NCBI GenBank assembly: GCA_024860865.1
Contig: JACRDV010000159.1
Coordinates: 1 to 9,376 of the forward strand
DNA: 9,376 nucleotides
Reading direction: 5' to 3'
Origin: JACRDV01 sp024860865 [NCBI: Methanobacteriota archaeon]
GTDB taxonomy: Archaea > JACRDV01
The translations under genes were made by a program, and so were the position numbers. Below are positions 5,306 to 9,376 of the stretch, one piece after another. Position 1 is the first letter of the stretch, and each line of letters opens with the position of its first letter. A model generated the notes under the pieces. It saw only the letters and a list, made by a program, of their open reading frames with translations, was not told the DNA's origin and made no database searches.

Positions 5306-6294
5306 TGCGAATAGAAAAAATTAGAATGTCAGTTGGAACTGCAGCTGTTCTTGGTTTCATAAAGATGGAGATGTTTGCTACTCCAACAACTGCTTATCTT
5401 CTCACTTATTACCCTGGAAAGTGTACTGCTAATTGTCAGTTCTGCGCTCAAGCTCGGGAAAGTAAGGCAAGCGGTGAGATAATTGCTAGAGCTATTTATC
5501 CCGTTTATTCATTAATTGAAACAATACCAAGAATTAAGGCTACTTTTGAAAGTGGAATTTTAAAAAGAGTTTGCATTCAAACTATTAACTATCCCAATAT
5601 GCACGAAGATGTATTAGAGTTAGTTCGAGCAATCAAAGAATGTAGTGAGGTCCCTATCACTGTTTCGAGACACCCGTGTACAAAGGAAGAATTGGAACAA
5701 TTAGCTCAAGTTGGAGTAGACCGGATAGTAATTCCACTTGATGCTGCGAGTGAGAGAGTATTTGATAAAATAAAAGGAAGGAGTGCAGGTACCTCATATT
5801 ATTGGGAAAAACATTTTAAAGCTTTAAAGCTAGCAAAAGAAATTTTTAAGGGGGAAGTTGGAACTCATTTAATTATTGGTTTGGGCGAAACGGAAAAAGA
5901 AGCTGTTGAAATCATTCAAGAATTGAGTAGTTTAAAAATTAAGTGTAGTTTGTTCGCATTTACTCCTATAAAGGGAACTCGATTAGAAAAAAACCCAAGA
6001 CCAAATATTGGGTCATATCGACGAATTCAGCTTGCCCAATGTTTAATCGAATCCGGCGTAAGTTCAGTAAATAACATGCTGTTTGGGGAAGATGGGACCA
6101 TCTTAAATTTTGGTGTTGATGAAAAAGTGCTTGAGAGAGTAATTAAAAGTGGGGCTCCATTCATTCCATATGGTTGCCCAGGTTGCAATAGACCATTCGC
6201 AACCGAAAAGCCTAGCGGAGTACTTTACAATTTCCCACAACTGCCAACAGAGTTTGAAATTGAAAGAATTGAAAAAGAATTGAATTTGTCTTAA
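5305..6294 (+). CDS. lipS2: Radical SAM lipoyl synthase component, LipS2-like (biotin synthase-like)
   Basis: The radical SAM motif is at Cys40, Cys44 and Cys47 in Y-Y-P-G-K-C-T-A-N-C-Q-F-C-A-Q, a biotin-synthase-like signature. The C-terminal P-Y-G-C-P-G-C-N-R-P-F-A-T-E-K-P-S-G (Cys291, Cys294) is a likely auxiliary-cluster site and is typical of the LipS2-type proteins I know. Other barrel elements are V-P-I-T-V-S-R-H-P and G-T-H-L-I-I-G-L-G-E-T-E-K-E. Length is 329 residues. The ATG overlaps the lipS1 stop by one base and has TTAGGAGA (5290-5297) as Shine-Dalgarno site, so equal, coupled expression with its partner is expected. No biotin genes are nearby, and gcvH upstream supplies the obvious substrate. 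The ligase or octanoyltransferase that loads octanoate is not in the window. Confidence 0.83.
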   Translation: MRIEKIRMSVGTAAVLGFIKMEMFATPTTAYLLTYYPGKCTANCQFCAQARESKASGEIIARAIYPVYSLIETIPRIKATFESGILKRVCIQTINYPNMHEDVLELVRAIKECSEVPITVSRHPCTKEELEQLAQVGVDRIVIPLDAASERVFDKIKGRSAGTSYYWEKHFKALKLAKEIFKGEVGTHLIIGLGETEKEAVEIIQELSSLKIKCSLFAFTPIKGTRLEKNPRPNIGSYRRIQLAQCLIESGVSSVNNMLFGEDGTILNFGVDEKVLERVIKSGAPFIPYGCPGCNRPFATEKPSGVLYNFPQLPTEFEIERIEKELNLS

Positions 6295-6310
6295 TATTAA
6301 TATTAATAAC

Positions 6311-6350
6311 AAAAAATCTTTTTTAAAATATAGATTGGTGCAATTTTTTT
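6311..6350 (+). terminator. Probable terminator of the hdr-lip operon
   Basis: AAAAAATCTTTTTT (6311-6324, self-complementary) and a second T-run at 6344-6350 follow lipS2 after a TTAATA repeat (6291-6307). Consecutive T-runs are usual archaeal termination signals, and no plus-strand gene follows until 6872. Confidence 0.45.
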
Positions 6351-6640
6351 AGGTTATATTTTGATACGAAAAAAATTTAGAAACACGATTTGGTTGCTAT
6401 TAGCTTCAATTTGCCTGAACGGAGCAATTTTGCTTGGTTTGAAGCTCAGCTCGCTTACTATTTCGCTTAATTTTTAAATTGAGTAGTTTTGGCTTTCGCT
6501 TCGTTCAAAAGCTCAATTTTTTTCATTCTTGACTGAAGGAAGCGATTTTGCTTTATGGCGTTTCAATTGTTTCATTTTTGAACTTTTGGTAATTGGTAAT
6601 TTGTAATTTGTATTTGGAAAAAATTAAAAAGCAGAAAATG
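6351..6640. other. AT-rich spacer, degenerate short repeats, no gene seen
   Basis: I found no conserved reading frame or tRNA here. The stretch holds scattered small inverted repeats, such as AGCAA-TT-TTGCT at 6423-6434. The related string AAGCGATTTTGCTT recurs about 110 bases later (from 6540). A tandem repeat at 6586-6616 is listed separately. It may be worn-down coding sequence, but nothing recognisable remains. Confidence 0.4.
6586..6616 (+). repeat. Degenerate tandem repeat of TTGGTAAT / TTTGTAAT units
   Basis: The units TTGGTAA, TTGGTAATTTG, TAATTTG and TATTTGG follow each other in near-tandem fashion with a 7-8 base period. Only about four units are present. This looks like slippage-type low complexity rather than a CRISPR or iteron array. 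Confidence 0.5.
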
Positions 6641-6653
6641 TGAAATTAACTCA

Positions 6654-6800
6654 GGCGCAGGTGAGCTCGAGGGAAATAGCGGGCCTTCTGTAGGAAGACA
6701 GCATTCGAGTTGTTCTTTCCTACGGAGTGTGGATGCAAGCCTGAGGCACGCCCAAGGTGTTATCACCGCTAAGATGTGCTCCATAGTGAGCCCCTGCGCC
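6654..6800 (+). ncRNA. Putative structured RNA upstream of the 6872 gene, family not recognised
   Basis: This stretch is clearly richer in G+C than the spacer before it and is closed by a perfect helix GGCGCAGG/CCTGCGCC (6654-6661 with 6793-6800). After a TGA/C internal loop the helix continues with GCTC/GAGC (6665-6668 with 6788-6791). Inside are GTAGGAA/TTCCTAC (6690-6696 with 6717-6723, extendable with bulges), GGAG/CTCC (6724-6727 with 6779-6782), GCC-TGA-GGC (6739-6747) and GGTG-TTAT-CACC (6756-6767). It ends 71 bases before the start of the next gene, so it could be a leader (cis-regulatory) RNA or an independent RNA. It has no tRNA T-arm and I could not fit it to RNase P, SRP RNA or a riboswitch class. 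The RNase-P-like strings GAGGGAAATAGC and AAGATG are too weak to claim. Confidence 0.5.
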
Positions 6801-6871
6801 CACTTTGTCCAGATGCATCAGGAAGCCTTTTGAACATGGATATAGGTAACTCTTGAAGGAAGGTTAGAGAA

Positions 6872-7282
6872 ATGCCGAGAAAACAGTGGATATTTATCGG
6901 CAGCGACATACCTGAGGACACTCGCAGAGTCTTGAAAGAGCGTATAGAAAGGCATGCTGTAAAGAAGTGGCAAGGACGCTACCGTGAAATTTCCCTGCGC
7001 TTTCGCGGCAAATTCGCTTATATCGATGTCTTCGAGCCCCTAAGCAAGTACACTAAATCCTATGTGAAGGATAAAGAAAGGTTAAAAGTCATAGAAGCCA
7101 CACCGACTAAGCTATGCCGTCTGCGCTATTCCGGAGACCCTGACAAATGGGAATTTGCCTTCTACAAATACAGCGATGGATGCTACGAGCTCTGCTACTT
7201 GCCATCTGGTAGCTTTTTCGGCAGGCCTGAAGAATGTTTCGATACCGCCGCAAAGGTGTATTTGGATCACAAAAAAATTTAA
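6872..7282 (+). CDS. Small conserved protein of unknown function
   Basis: The 136-residue soluble protein has no signal peptide or membrane segment. It is rich in Arg/Lys and aromatic residues: N-terminal P-R-K-Q-W-I-F-I-G-S-D-I-P-E-D, a middle R-F-R-G-K-F-A-Y-I-D-V-F-E, then P-T-K-L-C-R-L-R-Y and W-E-F-A-F-Y-K-Y-S-D, and a C-terminal S-G-S-F-F-G-R-P-E-E-C-F-D-T-A-A. I recall similar 120-140 residue proteins, uncharacterised, in Chloroflexota and other bacteria; that is memory, not a search. Compared with the lip and hdr genes its codons use more G and C, as does the RNA-like stretch just upstream. This suggests later arrival by transfer. GGAAGG about 10 bases before ATG 6872 is a plausible RBS. 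The gene ends head-on against the vapC gene on the other strand. I cannot assign a function. Confidence 0.8.
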   Translation: MPRKQWIFIGSDIPEDTRRVLKERIERHAVKKWQGRYREISLRFRGKFAYIDVFEPLSKYTKSYVKDKERLKVIEATPTKLCRLRYSGDPDKWEFAFYKYSDGCYELCYLPSGSFFGRPEECFDTAAKVYLDHKKI

Positions 7283-7650
7283 ATTAACTCAACATCTTCT
7301 AATTGCTTAAAATGTTTATCCTTTGTCATTAGCTTTTGTTTAATACTTCTTGCACTTGTTAAAATAAGACCATCCATTAAGCCAAAACTTTTATCTTTCT
7401 TTTTCATTTCAAAAGCAATTTTAGCTCCAACTTTATACATTTCTTCATTTAGATCTAAAATCTCAACAATTTCTCTGATTTCTTTAAAACGCCGAGTTAC
7501 ATCTTCTTTTTCTCTACAGCACCATAGAGCTATCTCAGCTAAGCTAATTTCAGAGATAAAACACGACTCTGTTTTTAATTTTTCTTTTACCTTTTCCCCT
7601 CTTTTTGAACCTAAAAAATGCTCTATGATGGCATTGCTGTCAAAAAACAT
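7279..7650 (-). CDS. vapC: VapC-like PIN-domain ribonuclease toxin
   Basis: The 123-residue PIN-domain protein is the probable toxin of a type II toxin-antitoxin pair, a Mg-dependent RNase. The acidic active-site residues are visible: Asp4 (F-F-D-S-N), Glu39 (S-L-A-E-I), Asp93 (G-L-M-D-G) and Asp111 (T-K-D-K-H-F). The start is ATG at 7650, which overlaps the antitoxin stop as TGATG; a TTG one codon upstream is less likely. Expression therefore depends on translation of the antitoxin gene. The RNA target is unknown. The 3' end overlaps the end of the convergent 6872 gene by four bases. Confidence 0.9.
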   Translation of the reverse strand: MFFDSNAIIEHFLGSKRGEKVKEKLKTESCFISEISLAEIALWCCREKEDVTRRFKEIREIVEILDLNEEMYKVGAKIAFEMKKKDKSFGLMDGLILTSARSIKQKLMTKDKHFKQLEDVELI

Positions 7651-7868
7651 CAAATATCCCTATTCAAATTGTCAAGCCTTATGAAACCTTTTTTACCCTT
7701 TGCCGAACCAAACGTTCTTTCAATAGCTTTTAATTTTTCCCTGCTCACAATCGCCAATTTAATTGGTTCTCCTATGGTTATCTTTTCTTTTTCAACTAAT
7801 TCCTTTGGAATTAAAACGCCAATTGAATTTCCAATCTTCAAAGTTTTCGATTCAAAAACCTCGGACAT
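7650..7868 (-). CDS. vapB: VapB-like antitoxin, AbrB/SpoVT DNA-binding fold
   Basis: The 72-residue protein has an N-terminal swapped-hairpin AbrB domain (K-T-L-K-I-G-N-S-I-G-V-L-I-P-K-E-L-V, residues 8-25, then I-T-I-G-E-P-I-K-L-A-I). The C-terminal tail, R-T-F-G-S-A-K-G-K-K-G-F, is the expected toxin-binding segment. It lies immediately upstream of vapC with overlapping stop and start. A 14-base perfect palindrome (7889-7902) upstream is a likely operator for autorepression by the VapBC complex. Confidence 0.88.
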   Translation of the reverse strand: MSEVFESKTLKIGNSIGVLIPKELVEKEKITIGEPIKLAIVSREKLKAIERTFGSAKGKKGFIRLDNLNRDI

Positions 7869-7888
7869 TTTTATTCACTAAAAGAATG

Positions 7889-7902
7889 GTTTAACGTTAA
7901 AC
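7889..7902 (-). promoter_or_regulatory. Palindromic operator of vapBC
   Basis: GTTTAACGTTAAAC is a perfect 14-base palindrome beginning 21 bases upstream of the vapB start. It sits directly between the TATA box (7903-7910) and the predicted transcription start, where binding by VapB dimers would block initiation. Operator function is inferred from position and symmetry. Confidence 0.55.
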
Positions 7903-7910
7903 TATTTAAA
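7903..7910 (-). promoter_or_regulatory. TATA box of vapBC
   Basis: On the minus strand TTTAAATA lies about 35-42 bases upstream of the vapB ATG. It predicts transcription from roughly 7880 and a leader of about a dozen bases. It abuts the palindromic operator. Confidence 0.5.
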
Positions 7911-7920
7911 CTTTCTTAAT

Positions 7921-8086
7921 AAGGTAATAGTAGAGCGATGGATAAATTTCCTCTGCTTCAGGGTAAGAGCAAGAGTGAAGTTACCTCCACCGCGAATGAA
8001 GGAGTAGCATAGCAAAGTACGATGGAACAAATTTGTAGAACTTACAGATATACTTAGAAAATCTTTGCGTTTAGCTAATAGCCCAA
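7921..8086. other. Spacer between vapBC promoter and proline dehydrogenase, small inverted repeats
   Basis: AGGTAA (7922-7927) and TTACCT (7981-7986) form an inverted repeat about 50 bases apart. They enclose a bulged hairpin, CTCTGCTT with AAGAGCAAGAG (about 7951-7975). It could be a small RNA or part of the 3' end region of the minus-strand proline dehydrogenase transcript. No reading frame or recognised element was found. Confidence 0.3.
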
Positions 8087-8928
8087 TTAAGGGTAAATAA
8101 TTGATCTTGCAATAAGCAGGATGTTTCGTTTTCTTTCACGAATTCTACGGATAGAGTAAGGCAGCCAATCCCTGCCATAAGGAATATACTCACTTACTCT
8201 GTAGCCGCTATGAGTCAGCTTCGATTTAGGTCATCTCTTATTCCCATAAGCATCTGAAATTCGAAATCCTTAGGGTATATGCGATTGAGCTCTAGGGCCT
8301 CATTAATAAGATCATTATCATGAGTGGCAATTGCAAATTCTTTCCCTTCCATAAATAGCAGTTTCAATAACTTAGCGAAATTAGAGCTTATCTCTTGTTT
8401 AGTTTTGAAAGCTATCTTTGCGCTCTCTCTGTATGCGCCTTTGCACAGCCTTATCTTGCCATTTTTTAGAATAAGGTTTCTTATGTCATCTTCACTTCTC
8501 CTAAGGTATGCTTGAATTGCCACTCCAACATTCTTATGTTTGTTCAATAGTGAAAAGTATAAGTCGATCGTAGTTTGAGTGTACTGCGAGCTTTCCATAT
8601 CTATCCAAACGAAGTTTCCTAAGGCTTCCGCTTCTTGAACTATATGCTCAACATTAGCATAGCAGAAGCTATCATTTATACTTAGACCTAGCTGTGTTAG
8701 TTTGACAGATATGCAGCTCTGTATTTTATCTCTCTCAATACGCCTGAGAATATTCAGATATTCTTTAACTGTTGCTTGAACTTCCTTCTCTAATTCGATG
8801 TGCTCGCCTAGCTTGTTAATTATTCCTCTTATGTTGCGGGCATTAGCTAATTTAGCCATTCTAATTGCATCATCTGCTGTCTGTCCAGCTATCCATTGTT
8901 TTGAAAGGCGAAGTAAGATTTCGCTCAT
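8087..8928 (-). pseudogene. Proline dehydrogenase (PRODH), one-base frameshift near the C-terminus
   Basis: PRODH oxidises proline to pyrroline-5-carboxylate with FAD. From ATG 8928 the sequence matches the archaeal/bacterial monofunctional family along its length: M-S-E-I-L-L-R-L-S-K-Q-W-I-A-G-Q, S-V-K-L-T-Q-L-G (Lys76), F-V-W-I-D-M-E-S-S-Q-Y-T, A-I-Q-A-Y-L-R-R-S, L-C-K-G-A-Y-R-E, A-T-H-D-N and F-E-F-Q-M-L-M-G-I-R-D-D-L. The frame then hits TGA at 8215-8217. In the next frame the missing tail continues as Y-R-V-S-E-Y-I-P-Y-G-R-D-W-L-P-Y-S-I-R-R and ends at TAA 8087-8089. One base is missing near 8218-8224, in a short homopolymer. Restored, the protein is 280 residues, near normal size. A 40-residue upstream extension (to 9048) is rejected because a TATA box (8961-8970) lies inside it. 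The break may be a sequencing error or recent inactivation. Confidence 0.85.
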
Positions 8929-8960
8929 CTTTTTGCCCAGAATTTGATTTTTAACGTGAA

Positions 8961-8970
8961 TATTTATACT
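8961..8970 (-). promoter_or_regulatory. TATA box of proline dehydrogenase
   Basis: On the minus strand AGTATAAATA, preceded by purine-rich GGA, lies 33-42 bases upstream of ATG 8928. Transcription would begin near 8940 with a leader of about 10 bases. This fixes the start at 8928 rather than further upstream. Confidence 0.6.
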
Positions 8971-9035
8971 TCCAAAAACTAAATGAATTATTTGAAATTT
9001 TGAGAGATTAAATAAAAACTTTGTTAAGTGATTGT

Positions 9036-9376
9036 ATGGCAACTTCAAGTATTTTAGAAGAGGGGAATGAAATTGTGAAATGGATTAAAAATAAAAAAGT
9101 TTAACGCAGTAGCCACAATTCTTTTTGGGTCTGCAGCTAGAGGGTGGAAAGAAGCTGAAGACTTAGATGTTTTAGTAGTTGTAGATGGAACTGATGAGGA
9201 TGTGAATAAATTACTTGTAGAATTTAATAAAGAAAGTAAATGGATAGAAAAGTAGGTCTTTATCCAGAACTAACTATATTGAAGAAAAACTCAATAGGAA
9301 AAGGCAATCCTTCATTTTATTATAGTATAATCCGCGATGGAATAAATCTTGCAGGAGACAAAAGTTTATTTATAAA
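9036..9376 (+). pseudogene. Nucleotidyltransferase (MNT/pol-beta type), partial, two frameshifts
   Basis: The N-terminus M-A-T-S-S-I-L-E-E-G-N-E-I-V-K-W-I-K-N-K-K runs from ATG 9036 to a six-A run (9093-9098). One base too many there shifts the frame. It then continues F-N-A-V-A-T-I-L-F-G-S-A-A-R-G-W-K-E-A-E-D-L-D-V-L-V-V-V. The G-S...D-x-D pattern is the minimal nucleotidyltransferase signature. A second shift at AAAA 9248-9251, one base short, leads to V-G-L-Y-P-E-L-T-I-L-K-K-N-S-I-G-K-G-N-P and the gene runs off the window. Such proteins often act as MNT antitoxins beside HEPN toxins; any partner would be beyond the right edge. It is divergent from proline dehydrogenase. Both shifts are homopolymer indels, so error versus decay is open. 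Confidence 0.72.

Noticed and set aside
6586-6616. CRISPR or iteron array
   Set aside because: Units are about 7-8 bases, degenerate, few, and have no spacers.
6654-6800. RNase P or SRP RNA
   Set aside because: Only short strings resemble conserved regions; the paired core and required loops are not found.
7618-7881. Plus-strand reading frame across vapB
   Set aside because: It is antisense to a clear AbrB-type antitoxin with its own promoter and operator.
8215-8217. TGA in proline dehydrogenase as a second selenocysteine codon
   Set aside because: The downstream homology is in a different frame, so this is a frameshift and not a recoded codon.
8926-9048. 40-residue N-terminal extension of proline dehydrogenase
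   Set aside because: It lies over the TATA box and is not part of the family; ATG 8928 begins the conserved M-S-E-x-L-L-R-L sequence.

Overview
This AT-rich window comes from an archaeon. The evidence is several TATA-box/BRE-like promoters, short GGTG or GGAGG Shine-Dalgarno sites matching an archaeal 16S tail, oligo-T terminators, a vapBC pair, an archaeal-type proline dehydrogenase and the LipS1/LipS2 lipoyl synthase pair. Selenocysteine (Sec) coding in archaea is known mainly from Methanococcales, Methanopyrus and Lokiarchaeota-type Asgard archaea. An Asgard-like or related uncultivated lineage is therefore plausible, but the window does not prove it.

Left end (1-1530): the C-terminus of a TusA/SirA-family sulfur or selenium carrier is followed 21 bases later by selD (selenophosphate synthetase). 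selD carries an in-frame TGA at 202-204, exactly at its catalytic Sec/Cys position, so the real gene starts at GTG 157 and not downstream of the TGA. Ten bases after the selD stop is a hairpin (1193-1223) with the architecture of an archaeal SECIS: a long stem, an asymmetric purine internal loop (AAA/A), a 3-bp stem and a U loop. Downstream is an unidentified multi-hairpin RNA (1394-1524) with a TATA box in front and a T-run behind.

Middle (1612-6294): a decayed class I methyltransferase gene, then a compact cluster hdrC-hdrB-gcvH-lipS1-lipS2. It encodes two heterodisulfide-reductase-type subunits, a GcvH/LbpA-like lipoate-binding protein, and the two radical SAM enzymes that together build lipoyl groups in archaea and in sHdr sulfur oxidisers. 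The arrangement suggests that the lipoyl arm of the H-protein is made by the LipS pair and used by, or oxidised and reduced by, the HdrBC module.

Right end (6295-9376): an AT-rich spacer, then a G+C-richer island with a second unexplained structured RNA (6654-6800) and a small conserved protein of unknown function. After these come a minus-strand vapBC toxin-antitoxin operon with a palindromic operator, a minus-strand proline dehydrogenase with one frameshift near its C-terminus, and a divergent partial nucleotidyltransferase with two frameshifts. Most indels in the broken genes lie in short homopolymers, so base-calling error must be weighed against true decay. The hdr-lip cluster is intact, and selD is intact once its TGA is read as Sec.
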